Positions 24,062-32,460 of a stretch of 62,970 bases of DNA are shown here, piece after piece. The position numbers were made by a program, and so were the translations under genes. A model generated the notes under the pieces. That model was not told where the DNA came from. It did no database searches and saw only the letters and a list, made by a program, of their open reading frames with translations. Position 1 is the stretch's first letter; every line of letters starts with the position of its first letter. The DNA lies in contig NZ_SPEY01000103.1 of assembly GCF_009360615.1 (NCBI RefSeq), forward strand, positions 1 to 62,970, given 5' to 3'. This DNA is from Comamonas sp. GTDB lineage: Bacteria; Pseudomonadota; Gammaproteobacteria; Burkholderiales; Burkholderiaceae_C.

Positions 24062-26278
24062 TCAGCGCCCGCGCAGAAACAGCGCATCGAGCTCCTTCAT
24101 GCTCAGCTGCCGCCAGGTAGGGCGGCCGTGATTGCACTGGTCGGAGCGCTCGGTCACCTCCATCTGGCGCAGTAGCGCATTCATCTCGTCCAGCGTGAGC
24201 TTGCGATTGGCGCGCACCGCGCCGTGGCAGGCCATGGTGGCCAGAATCTCGTTGCGCGCGCGCTGAACCACGGTGCTGGCGTCATGCTGGGCCAGCTCGG
24301 CCAGCACGCTGCGCGCCAGCTCCACGGCGTCGCCCTGGGCCAGCGTGGCCGGCACGGCCCGCACGGCCAGCGTCTTGGGCGAGAAGGGCGAGACCTCCAT
24401 GCCCAGGGTCAGCAGGGTCTCGGCATGGGCCTCGGCCGTGGCGACTTCCTCGGGGGTGGCGGCAAAGGTGGCGGGAATCAGCAGCGGCTGGCTGGGAATC
24501 TGTTCGTCGCCATTGACGGCATGCTTGAGCTGCTCGTAGACGATGCGCTCATGGGCGGCATGCATGTCCACGATGACCATGCCCTGGCTGTTCTCTGCCA
24601 GGATGTAGATGCCGTGCAACTGGGCTACGGCACGGCCCAGCGGCCAGACCGGGGCCGAGTCAGCTGCGGCGGTTGCGGGCTGCTGTGTTGCAACAGCGGC
24701 GGGCACGGCGGCTTCTGCCGTCGGCCTGGCCGTCGCTGATGGTTGCGCAGCGGCGACGATCACTGTGGCGGCTGGCGCTTCCTGCATCTGGGGGGCAGGC
24801 GCTTTGCGCTGAAAGTAGCTGGACTGGCCCGAAGGGCGCAGTCTGATGCCTTCGTCCTCGGGTTGAGGCACGGGGCTTGGCATGGCCGTGGTGTTGGTGA
24901 TCGTCGTCGTGCCGCAGTCCGATTCGGTGGGGGCCGGTGTGGCGCCTTCGGGGGCGGGGGCCGCAGTCGTCACCGTTGGGGCGGCCTCAGCAGTGGTCTC
25001 TCGCATGGGCTCCCAGAGCTTGGCCAGATCGCTCACCGGTTTGCCGATGGCGGGCTCGCCAAAGCTCATGCGGGTTTGCGGCCAGGAGGGGGCTGCAGCG
25101 GGCTTGCTTGCGGCCTTGGCCGCGGCCGGTGTCGTGACGGTGCTCTCGTCGATCAGGCCGGCCTGGCGGGCCGCATCCTGCGCCGCCGCTTCGACCACGG
25201 CTGCGGCACGCGGCGTGGCCAGCGCGCTCTCGATCGCGTGGCGCACCGCCTGGTGGACTTCGCGGCTGTCGCGAAAGCGCACCTCGATCTTGGTGGGGTG
25301 TACGTTCACATCCACGCGCGCGGGATCGATCTCGATGTAGAGCGCGTAGACCGGTTGTTTGTTGCCGTGCAGCACGTCCTCGTAGGCTGCTCGGGCCGCA
25401 TGCGTCAAGACCTTGTCGCGCACAAAGCGGCCGTTGACATAGCAGAACTGCTGGTCGGGACGCGAGCGCGCAGCGTCCGGGATGCCGGCGCGCCCCGTGA
25501 CGTGGACGGGGCCGGCCCAGTGATCGACGGCGACTGATTGGTCGACAAACTTGTCGTTCAGCACGTCGGCCAGGCGGCGAGCCAACGCATCGTCCGAGGG
25601 GCCGCCGGCAGCGCGCCATTGCTCGACCAGCTTGCCTTCATGCCAGATGGCAAAGCCCACATCGGGGCGTGCCAGCGCATGGCGGCGCACGGACTCGATG
25701 CAATGCGCGAGTTCGGTGGCATCGGTCTTGAGGAATTTGCGGCGCGCGGGCGTGGAGAAGAAGAGCTCCTTGACCTCCACGGTCGTGCCCTGGTTGCGGG
25801 CGGCGGGACGCAGCTCGCCGCTGCGCGCATCCAGCAGATAGGCCGAGTCCTGACCTGCGGGGCGCGAGAAGATGGAGGTTTCCGATACCGAGGCAATGGC
25901 GGCCAGCGCCTCGCCGCGAAAGCCCATGGTGGCCACGGTTTCCAGATCGTGCAGATCGCTGATCTTGCTGGTGGCATGGCGGCGCAGGGCCACGGGCAGC
26001 TCGTCGCGCGGGATGCCGCAGCCGTCGTCTTCCACCGCGATCAGGCGCACGCCGCCGGCCAGCAGGCGTACGGTGATCTGGCTGGCGCCCGAGTCCAGGG
26101 CGTTGTCCACCAGTTCGCGCACCACGGAGGCGGGCCGCTCCACCACCTCGCCAGCGGCGATCTGGCTGATCAGCTCGTCGGGCAGATCGCGAATCGGCCT
26201 GCGCATGGGGGCAGCCTGTTCGGGGGCTTCGGCAGGGGAGGGGGAGAGTTCGGGGCTTGATGCGTTCACGGCAATCAT
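24062..26278 (-). CDS. mutL: DNA mismatch repair protein MutL
   Basis: A 738-residue MutL. The N-terminal GHKL ATPase shows IAAGEVVERPASVVRELVDNALDSGA, DDGCGI, and ATSKISDLHDLETVATMGFRGEALAAIASV. A long Ala/Pro-rich linker (about residues 350-540) leads to the C-terminal dimerisation domain. Unlike E. coli MutL, that domain keeps the nicking-endonuclease motifs: DMHAAHERIVYE (Met for the usual Gln), ATMACHGAVRA and CNHGRP. This implies strand nicking rather than reliance on MutH, as in Neisseria. The ATG at 26278 gives the usual start; GTG at 26293 is possible. It probably stands alone. Confidence 0.95.
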   Translation of the reverse strand: MIAVNASSPELSPSPAEAPEQAAPMRRPIRDLPDELISQIAAGEVVERPASVVRELVDNALDSGASQITVRLLAGGVRLIAVEDDGCGIPRDELPVALRRHATSKISDLHDLETVATMGFRGEALAAIASVSETSIFSRPAGQDSAYLLDARSGELRPAARNQGTTVEVKELFFSTPARRKFLKTDATELAHCIESVRRHALARPDVGFAIWHEGKLVEQWRAAGGPSDDALARRLADVLNDKFVDQSVAVDHWAGPVHVTGRAGIPDAARSRPDQQFCYVNGRFVRDKVLTHAARAAYEDVLHGNKQPVYALYIEIDPARVDVNVHPTKIEVRFRDSREVHQAVRHAIESALATPRAAAVVEAAAQDAARQAGLIDESTVTTPAAAKAASKPAAAPSWPQTRMSFGEPAIGKPVSDLAKLWEPMRETTAEAAPTVTTAAPAPEGATPAPTESDCGTTTITNTTAMPSPVPQPEDEGIRLRPSGQSSYFQRKAPAPQMQEAPAATVIVAAAQPSATARPTAEAAVPAAVATQQPATAAADSAPVWPLGRAVAQLHGIYILAENSQGMVIVDMHAAHERIVYEQLKHAVNGDEQIPSQPLLIPATFAATPEEVATAEAHAETLLTLGMEVSPFSPKTLAVRAVPATLAQGDAVELARSVLAELAQHDASTVVQRARNEILATMACHGAVRANRKLTLDEMNALLRQMEVTERSDQCNHGRPTWRQLSMKELDALFLRGR

Positions 26279-26378
26279 TCTAGGCGTGCGCACAAACCGG
26301 CCGGCGAGTGAGTTTTTTGGTTGCCTGAAACACCAAGAGCCGCCAATGGCAGCTCTTGTTCACTCTGAAAGACAGGAC

Positions 26379-26627
26379 TTAGCGGTGGTTGCGGTAGCCG
26401 CCCTTGGTGAGTTCGTTGCCGATCAGCGCGCCTGCGGCGGCACCGCCGATGGTGCCGACCGGGCCGCCGAACAGCACGTTGCCCACGGCACCGCCTGCCA
26501 CGGCGCCTGCGCCGATGCCGACTTGCTGACGGCTGGGGCCGTGAGCGCAGCCACCCAGGGCCAGAGCGCCGGTCAGTGCGGCCGCCAGAGTCAGGGCCTT
26601 GCCATAGCGCATGGTGAATGTCTTCAT
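26379..26627 (-). CDS. Glycine-zipper lipoprotein (OsmB/SlyB-like)
   Basis: An 82-residue precursor. The lipobox LALGGC ends a typical signal peptide, predicting a lipid-anchored Cys near residue 27. The mature part carries a glycine zipper (GIGAGAVAGGAVGNVLFGGPVGTIGGAAAGALIGNEL) that forms two short membrane helices. Such proteins sit in the outer membrane and affect envelope stability or stress response. AGAGGA upstream supports ATG 26627. It is a paralogue of 27770-27985, with the dedA gene between them. Confidence 0.85.
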   Translation of the reverse strand: MKTFTMRYGKALTLAAALTGALALGGCAHGPSRQQVGIGAGAVAGGAVGNVLFGGPVGTIGGAAAGALIGNELTKGGYRNHR

Positions 26628-27009
26628 GTTCGTATTCCTCTCGTCGTGCTCATTATGGAAAGCGGTCTGGTCTCTGTATCCACTCCTGCATTTGCGGGAG
26701 GCTGGAGACGCCGGACTGTGTTGGCCAGGGGGCCGATGTCGTGATTTGCAATGCACGGCTTGCGGCGACACATCGCTACTGTGCCAGCAGATTCGGCAAG
26801 CTGACGTATTGTTGACGTTTAGTTTTATCAAAACTTGTAACAAACTGCCGTTGGCGCGCCACTCTTGTTGCAGTCTGCAAGCAGCTGTGAGTTTGCTCTC
26901 GAAAACATGGCACTCCCGCGAAGGCAGGAGGGTCTGCAGGCCTTGCGGTGCGCAGTACATTACTGGCCGGCATACGCCGGTATGCCAATCCACTTTCGAG
27001 GACCATGTT
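26628..27009. other. 382-bp divergent intergenic region with hairpin
   Basis: Holds promoters for the glycine-zipper gene (minus) and dedA (plus). On the plus strand, GGCATAC-GCCG-GTATGCC at 26969-26986 is a perfect 7-bp hairpin 24 bp before the dedA start and could affect its translation. A weak TTGACG/TTGTAA pair with 17-bp spacing lies at 26812-26840. The open frame on the minus strand across this stretch shows no protein-like features. Confidence 0.45.
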
Positions 27010-27663
27010 TTGGAAATCATTCAGTTCCTGATCGACTTCATCCTGCATATCGACAAGCATCTGGAGGCCTTTGTCGTGGCCTACGGGCCCTGGGTGTATG
27101 CCCTGTTGTTCGTCATCGTGTTTGTTGAAACCGGTGTGGTCGTCATGCCTTTTCTGCCTGGCGACTCGCTGATGTTCATCGTCGGAGCGCTCTGCGGAGC
27201 AGGCTATATGAGCTATCCGCTGGCGGTGGTGGTGCTGCTCGCGGCGGCAATTCTGGGCGACCAGAGCAATTACACGATTGGCCGCTACCTGGGCCCCAAG
27301 GTGTTCCAGTGGGAGGATTCGCGCTGGTTCAACCGCAAGGCCTTTGACCAGGCCCACAACTTCTATGAACGCTATGGCGGCGTGACCATCATCCTGGCGC
27401 GCTTCATGCCCTTCATCCGCACCTTTGCACCGTTCGTGGCCGGTGTGGCCCACATGAGCCGCGCCAGGTTCAGCCTGTTCAATGTCGTGGGGGCCGTGCT
27501 GTGGGTCGTGGGCATCAGCGCCGCCGGCTACTTCTTCGGCAATATGGAGTGGGTGAAGAACAATCTCGAGAAAATCATCTGGGGCCTGATCCTGGTGCCG
27601 GGCCTGATCGCCATCTTCGGAGCCTGGCGCGCAGGCAAGGCCGAAAAGGCCAGGGCCGCCTGA
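27010..27663 (+). CDS. DedA-family membrane protein
   Basis: A 217-residue integral membrane protein of the DedA/SNARE-associated family, which are undecaprenyl-phosphate or phospholipid flippases. Key features are ETGVVVMPFLPGDSLMF and GDQSNYTIGRYLG, then ARFMPFIRTFAPFVAGVAHMSRARF, the conserved F/Y-R-x3-P-x2-A-G motif. The start is a TTG at 27010: GAGGA lies eight bases before it, while the nearby ATG at 27005 is in another frame that stops at once. It is monocistronic, ending in a strong terminator. Confidence 0.9.
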   Translation: MEIIQFLIDFILHIDKHLEAFVVAYGPWVYALLFVIVFVETGVVVMPFLPGDSLMFIVGALCGAGYMSYPLAVVVLLAAAILGDQSNYTIGRYLGPKVFQWEDSRWFNRKAFDQAHNFYERYGGVTIILARFMPFIRTFAPFVAGVAHMSRARFSLFNVVGAVLWVVGISAAGYFFGNMEWVKNNLEKIIWGLILVPGLIAIFGAWRAGKAEKARAA

Positions 27664-27713
27664 GCTGCGCTCTGGACAGCGCTGCGCATCCACCCTCATG
27701 GCGACGGCCCATG

Positions 27714-27741
27714 AAAAAGCCCCGGCACGCCGGGGCTTTTT
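27714..27741. terminator. Bidirectional terminator after dedA
   Basis: A 13-bp perfect stem, AAAAAGCCCCGGC (27714-27726) and its complement (27729-27741), with an AC centre (opened to CACG in practice). A-run and T-run on either side make it work for dedA (plus) and the convergent glycine-zipper gene (minus). Confidence 0.92.
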
Positions 27742-27769
27742 GTTGGGCATTCCTCTCGGATCGGGGCGC

Positions 27770-27985
27770 TTACTTGCGCTTGCCGACCTCGTTGCCGATC
27801 AGCGCGCCTGCTGCAGCGCCGCCGACTGTGCCCAATGTGGAACCAAACAGTGCATCGCCGACCACGCCGCCGGCGACGGCGCCCACGCCGGTGCCGATCT
27901 GGGCATTGGTGGGCGAAGTGGAGCACCCTGACATGGCAAGCGTGAAGGCTGCAGTCACGGTGATGGCAAGAGTTCGCAGTTTCAT
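27770..27985 (-). CDS. Glycine-zipper lipoprotein, paralogue of 26379-26627
   Basis: A 71-residue precursor with lipobox AMSGC and the mature motif IGTGVGAVAGGVVGDALFGSTLGTVGGAAAGALIGNEVGKRK. AGGAGAG five bases before the ATG fixes the start. It closely follows the pattern of the copy at 26379, including the C-terminal LIGNE. Both genes flank dedA on the opposite strand. They probably arose by local duplication. Role: outer-membrane stress lipoprotein (family inference). Confidence 0.85.
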   Translation of the reverse strand: MKLRTLAITVTAAFTLAMSGCSTSPTNAQIGTGVGAVAGGVVGDALFGSTLGTVGGAAAGALIGNEVGKRK

Positions 27986-28169
27986 AGGTCTCTCCTGTAG
28001 AGCGGCCAAAGAGGCCTGCTTTCATAAGAACACCGCTTGATCTTGAACCTTTTGCCCCCGCTTTCAGGTAGGAGAGAGGGCCAAGCCCGTGTCATTCAGG
28101 CTTGGCGACTGTCATCAAGCCGGCTTGGCCGCTGACAGCCAGGCAAGATGAATTTGTGTAAGCGCCTAC

Positions 28170-29690
28170 TCAGACGGACCGGCTGCGCGCCAGCGGCGGG
28201 TTGTGGGCGAAGTACTTGCGGATGCCCGTCATCAGCGCATCGGCCAGTTGCTCGCGATAGGCGGCAGAGGCCAGCTTGGCCTCTTCCTCGGGGTTGCTGA
28301 TGAAGGCGGTTTCCACCAGCACGCTGGGTATGTCGGGGGCCTTCAGCACGGCAAAGCCGGCCTGCTCCACGCGGGCCTTGTGCAGCTTGGCCATGCTGCC
28401 GATCTCGCCCAGCAGCGAGGTTCCCAGCTTGAGGCTGTCCTTGATCTGGGCCGTTGTGCTCATGTCCAGCAACATGCGCTGCACATGCTGATCCTGCAAC
28501 CCGCCCACGTTCAGCCCGCCCACCAGGTCGGCCTGATTTTCCTTGTTGGCGAGCCAGCGTGCAGCCGTGCTCGATGCCCCGCGTTCGCTGAGCGCGAACA
28601 CGCTGGCACCGCGCGCCGACGGCGTGGTGAAGGCATCGGCATGGATGCTGATGAACAGATCGGCCTGAACGCGGCGGGCTTTTTCCACACGGGTGGCCAG
28701 GGGCACGAAAAAGTCGGCATCGCGCGTCATGAAGGCCCGCATGGGGCTGCCACCGATGCGCGAGTTGTTGATGCGCTCGCGCAGCAGATGGGCCACCTTG
28801 AGCACCACGTCCTTCTCGCGCAGACCGCTGGGGCCGGTGGCTCCGGGGTCCTCGCCGCCATGGCCGGGGTCCAGGGCCACGATGATGATGCGGTCCGTGC
28901 TCTGCGAGGTGGCGATATTGGGTGCCGGCCTGGGGGCCGGTGCCGGGCGAGGCGCGGGTGCCGGTGGTGGCGGAACGGGCGCCGGCGCCTGTGCAATCGC
29001 CGCGGGAGCCGGCGCAGGAGTGCTGGGGCGCTGGTTGCGCTGGGCAATCAGGTCGCCGAGAGGGTCGGCCTGGGGCGCGGACGCAATCGCAGACGGGGGC
29101 GGCGTCGTGATGGCCGGACTGTGCGCAGCCGACGCGGCGGCCGTGCTGCCGGCATCGCGCAGGCGCTCGCTGATCAGGGCTTCCAGTGGATCCACTGCCT
29201 TGGCGGGGTAGAGGTCCAGCACCAGCCGGTGTTTGTAGGGGGCAATCGGGGCCAGCGTGAAGACCTGGGGCCTGGCTTCCTGCTTGAGATCGATCACCAG
29301 ACGCACCACGCCGGGAGCAAATTGGCCGACGCGGATGCTGGCGATGTTGGGGTCGTCGGAGCGGACCTTGGCCACCAGCTCCTTGAGCGCCGGATTCAGG
29401 TCCAGACCCTCGATATCGACGGCCAGCCTCGGCGGACTGGGGACAAAGACCGGCTTGGCCGTCAGTGGAATATCGGATTCCAGCGTGACGCGCGAGTAGT
29501 CGGGGGCGGGCCAGACGCGCACGGCGACGATGCTCGCGCCCTGCGCAATATGCTGGCGTCCCAGCAGCAGAACCACGGCACCTGCCTGCAGCAGATTGCG
29601 GCGGGAAAGACCCGGTCGGGAAGGACCCGGTCGGGAAGGACCCGGTCCGGGCAGATCGGAAAAAGCCTTGGAGGAAGTTGTTTTGCTCAT
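28170..29690 (-). CDS. amiC: N-acetylmuramoyl-L-alanine amidase AmiC-type
   Basis: A 506-residue zinc amidase that cleaves the amide between MurNAc and L-Ala at the septum. The N-terminus carries a Tat signal (LSRRNLLQAGAVVLLLG) preceded by a Gly-Pro-Ser-Arg-Pro repeat. An AMIN targeting domain (about 55-170) follows, then a Pro/Ala linker and the Amidase_3 domain (about 270-495). Zinc ligands are in DPGHGGEDPG, REKDVVLKV and SIHADAF, and the catalytic Glu in VLVETAFISN. It overlaps tsaE by ATGA, so the two are co-translated, as is common in proteobacteria. Confidence 0.93.
   Translation of the reverse strand: MSKTTSSKAFSDLPGPGPSRPGPSRPGLSRRNLLQAGAVVLLLGRQHIAQGASIVAVRVWPAPDYSRVTLESDIPLTAKPVFVPSPPRLAVDIEGLDLNPALKELVAKVRSDDPNIASIRVGQFAPGVVRLVIDLKQEARPQVFTLAPIAPYKHRLVLDLYPAKAVDPLEALISERLRDAGSTAAASAAHSPAITTPPPSAIASAPQADPLGDLIAQRNQRPSTPAPAPAAIAQAPAPVPPPPAPAPRPAPAPRPAPNIATSQSTDRIIIVALDPGHGGEDPGATGPSGLREKDVVLKVAHLLRERINNSRIGGSPMRAFMTRDADFFVPLATRVEKARRVQADLFISIHADAFTTPSARGASVFALSERGASSTAARWLANKENQADLVGGLNVGGLQDQHVQRMLLDMSTTAQIKDSLKLGTSLLGEIGSMAKLHKARVEQAGFAVLKAPDIPSVLVETAFISNPEEEAKLASAAYREQLADALMTGIRKYFAHNPPLARSRSV
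29603..29647. repeat. Three tandem 15-bp repeats in the amiC signal region
   Basis: The unit gggaaggacccggtc occurs at 29603-29617 (one mismatch), 29618-29632 and 29633-29647. On the coding (minus) strand it adds GPSRP units just before the twin-arginine motif of AmiC. A repeat in whole codons allows length change without frameshift. Confidence 0.85.
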
Positions 29691-30208
29691 GCCGTCAATG
29701 CTTCAAGCACGGTGCAGCCTGCGGGGGTGCCAGCCTTGAGCGTCACCTGCCGCTGCACATCGTCAATTGCTTCAATATGGATAGCTATATCCGCAACAGG
29801 TGTGACCGCTGCAGCCTTTTCGGGCCATTCTGCCAGCTTGAGTCCCTCACTGGCGAAAATGTCACGAAAACCTGCATCTTCCCATTCGCGCGGATCGTCG
29901 AAGCGGTAGAAGTCGAAGTGCCAGATCGACAGATTGCCGGCCACGTGCGGCTCCACCACGGCATAGGTGGGGCTCTTGATGCGGCCCTGCACGCCCAGGG
30001 CGCGCAACCAGTGGCGCACCAGCGTGGTCTTGCCTGCACCCAGATCGCCATGCAGGGTCACATAGGCGTTGCGCAGCCCTGGCAGGGCGGCCAGCTGTCG
30101 GGCGAAGCGCTCGGTATCTTGTTCGCTCTGCCAGACTATCTGGCGCTGCGCCAGCGCCGCTGTGGGCTCGCTTCCTACAATTCGGGGTGTATGTTGAGCA
30201 GCAGTCAA
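29687..30208 (-). CDS. tsaE: tRNA threonylcarbamoyladenosine biosynthesis ATPase TsaE
   Basis: TsaE is the ATPase that works with TsaB and TsaD to form t6A37 on ANN-decoding tRNAs. The P-loop GDLGAGKTT is at residues 54-62, followed by IKSPTYAVVEPH, HFDFYRF and LAEWPEK, all family hallmarks. No in-frame ATG is available until 30328, deep in the divergent queG. I choose TTG 30208 because AAAGGA lies just before it; this gives 173 residues and an 18-bp overlap with queG. It is coupled to amiC (ATGA). Confidence 0.9.
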   Translation of the reverse strand: MTAAQHTPRIVGSEPTAALAQRQIVWQSEQDTERFARQLAALPGLRNAYVTLHGDLGAGKTTLVRHWLRALGVQGRIKSPTYAVVEPHVAGNLSIWHFDFYRFDDPREWEDAGFRDIFASEGLKLAEWPEKAAAVTPVADIAIHIEAIDDVQRQVTLKAGTPAGCTVLEALTA

Positions 30209-31261
30209 TTGGTTCCTTTGATGCAAGCCTGGGCTCGCGAGCTGGGATTTTCCCAAATCGGCGTGGCGGGCGTGGATTTGTCCTCGGCAGAGCCCGGCTT
30301 GCTGCAATGGTTGGCACAGGGCTTCCATGGCGAGATGCATTACATGCAGGCCCATGGTTTGAAACGAGCCCGGCCTGCGGAATTAGTTCCCGGCACGGTG
30401 AGCGTGATCACCGCGCGCATGGATTATCTGCCGCGCCAGACCGGGGACGGATGGCAGGCCGTGGAATGGGACAGGCTCCAACGTCCCGAAGAAGGCGTTG
30501 TCTCCCTCTATGCCAGGGGCCGCGACTATCACAAGGTGCTGCGCAACCGCCTGCAGAAGCTGGCCGAGCGCATCGCGCAGGAAATAGGTCCGTTCGGCCA
30601 CCGTGCCTTTACCGACTCTGCCCCGGTGCTGGAGGCCGAGCTTGCCAGCCGCAGCGGCCAGGGCTGGCGCGGCAAGCACACGCTGGTGCTGAGCCGCGAG
30701 GCCGGGTCGATGTTCTTCCTGGGCGAAATCTATGTGGACCTTGCGCTGGAGCCCACGGTCCCCGTCACGGCGCACTGCGGCAGTTGTACTTCATGCATCG
30801 ATGCCTGCCCCACGGGGGCCATCGTCGCGCCGCACCGGGTCGATGCGCGGCGCTGCATCTCCTATCTGACCATCGAGCATGCGGGCAGCATTCCCGAAGA
30901 AATGCGCCCTCTGATGGCCAACCGCATCTACGGCTGCGATGACTGCCAGCTGGCCTGCCCCTGGAACAAGTTTGCCCAGCCCAGCGCCTTGCCCGACTTT
31001 GACGCCCGCGCCGGCCTGGCCGGCACGCAGCTGGTGCATTTCCTGGCCTGGGATGAAGCCACGTTCTTGCGGGTGACCGAAGGCAGCCCCATTCGCCGCA
31101 TCGGACATGCGCGTTGGCTGCGCAATGTGGCCGTGGCCCTGGGCAACGCCTGGAGAGAAACCGGCCACCCTGAAATCAGGGCCGCGCTGCAAGGCCGGGC
31201 AGATCATCCTGATCCCATGGTGGCCGAGCATGTGGCATGGGCGCTGGCGCAGCGTGGCTGA
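30191..31261 (+). CDS. queG: Epoxyqueuosine reductase QueG
   Basis: QueG reduces epoxyqueuosine to queuosine in tRNA using cobalamin and two [4Fe-4S] clusters. At 356 residues it is close to the usual size. The N-terminal domain starts with ARELGFSQIGVAGVDLS. Iron-sulfur ligands are in CGSCTSCIDACPTG (from residue 196) and GCDDCQLACPWN (about 250-261). The C-terminal half (IRRIGHARWLRNVAVALGN) holds HEAT-like repeats. The start ATG at 30191 sits head to head with tsaE. Two divergent tRNA-modification genes therefore share one control region. Confidence 0.95.
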   Translation: MLSSSQLVPLMQAWARELGFSQIGVAGVDLSSAEPGLLQWLAQGFHGEMHYMQAHGLKRARPAELVPGTVSVITARMDYLPRQTGDGWQAVEWDRLQRPEEGVVSLYARGRDYHKVLRNRLQKLAERIAQEIGPFGHRAFTDSAPVLEAELASRSGQGWRGKHTLVLSREAGSMFFLGEIYVDLALEPTVPVTAHCGSCTSCIDACPTGAIVAPHRVDARRCISYLTIEHAGSIPEEMRPLMANRIYGCDDCQLACPWNKFAQPSALPDFDARAGLAGTQLVHFLAWDEATFLRVTEGSPIRRIGHARWLRNVAVALGNAWRETGHPEIRAALQGRADHPDPMVAEHVAWALAQRG

Positions 31262-31316
31262 ACTCTCGTGAAAAGGCATCAGAGGCGGATCCAGCCATCG
31301 CAGGCAGCGACCCTGG

Positions 31317-32225
31317 TCAAATGCCTATCAGCCAGAGTCCGAAGGGCAGGCTGAGCACGCCCAGCAGGGTGGACAGAGAAATCAGGCTGGCCACAAACGA
31401 TCCCTCATAGCCCATGCGCACGGCCAACACATAGCAGGACGAGGCGGTGGGCAGGCTGGAGAACGCCATCAGCGCAATCGCCTGCGGCTGGTTCAGGTGG
31501 AACAGCTGAACCATGGCAAAGGCGATCAGCGGCTGGATGGCATGACGTATCAGCAGCAGCTCGCTGGCCAGCAGCTTGTTGCTGGCCAATGCACTGAACT
31601 TGAGGCCAGCGCCAGCGGCCATCAGGCCCAGTGCGATCGAGGCCGCACCGATACGGGCCACGGGGGCTTCCAGCAAGGTGGGGATCTTCAGTCCGGCGGC
31701 ATTGAACAGCAGGGCGCCGACAGTGGCGATGATCAGCGGATTGCGCAACAGGTGGCCAACGAAATGCTGGCCGCTACCGCGTGTCATGGGCCAGACGGCG
31801 GCCACATTGAACAGGGGCACGGACACGCCGATCAGCACCGAGACATACAGCAGCCCGTCCGGCCCTGCCAGGCGTGAAACCAGCGCCAGCGCAATGAAGG
31901 AGTTGAAGCGAAACGCCACTTGCGCCGCGCCTGCGTAGCTGCGGGTATCGATGCGCCGGCCGAAAAACGGCAGATACGGCAGGCAGTACGTCAGTGCGAT
32001 GCCCAGCAGGCCGGCCAGCACGCCGGCAGCCAGCAACTGGCTCGCCTCACCCCATTGGATGGGATTGCGCGTGATGGAGTGAAACAGCAGTACCGGAAAC
32101 AACAGGTAGTAGACGAGCTGCTCCACGGGCTGCCAGACGCTGCGGTTGATGGGGGTGAAGCGGCACAGCACGTAGCCCAGCACGATGAGCGCGAAATCGG
32201 GGAAAAGCAGTTCGAGATAGTTCAC
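31317..32225 (-). CDS. AEC-family transporter
   Basis: A 302-residue protein of about ten hydrophobic segments with the auxin-efflux-carrier family layout: NYLELLFPDFALIVLGYVL at the start, the central cytoplasmic loop near residue 160, and EFLFxRH-like ELLLIRHAIQPLIAF followed by AFSSLPTASSCYVLAVRMG near the C-terminus. Bacterial members export or import malonate, malate or other organic acids. The start is probably the GTG at 32225; a TTG at 32234 is in frame, and an overlapping ATG at 32238 is in another frame. It stands between queG and an orphan Bug gene. Substrate is unknown. Confidence 0.85.
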   Translation of the reverse strand: MNYLELLFPDFALIVLGYVLCRFTPINRSVWQPVEQLVYYLLFPVLLFHSITRNPIQWGEASQLLAAGVLAGLLGIALTYCLPYLPFFGRRIDTRSYAGAAQVAFRFNSFIALALVSRLAGPDGLLYVSVLIGVSVPLFNVAAVWPMTRGSGQHFVGHLLRNPLIIATVGALLFNAAGLKIPTLLEAPVARIGAASIALGLMAAGAGLKFSALASNKLLASELLLIRHAIQPLIAFAMVQLFHLNQPQAIALMAFSSLPTASSCYVLAVRMGYEGSFVASLISLSTLLGVLSLPFGLWLIGI

Positions 32226-32460
32226 GGCCTGCAAGCATAGGGCCGGTCGCGGTTTTCAGGGGGCAAAGCGTTTGCGGAGTTTCTATGTAGTACTACTTAC
32301 AGGGGGCTTCCGATTTATTTGCGTTGCTCTTTGGATTTGTCAAGGAAATTGCAGAACTCTAGGGTAAATACCAATAAATCAGGGCTAACAAGAATATGTC
32401 GGGTTTTTTGCGCCACGTACTATCGACCGTTGATTTCAGAACTCATAGGGAGACCCCTTC

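Noticed and set aside
26812..26840. TTGACG/TTGTAA promoter with 17-bp spacing
   Set aside because: The -10 element matches the consensus at too few positions to call.
28080..28106. GCCAAGCC/GGCTTGGC hairpin after amiC
   Set aside because: Eight-base stem with an 11-base loop and no U-run; too weak to call as a terminator.
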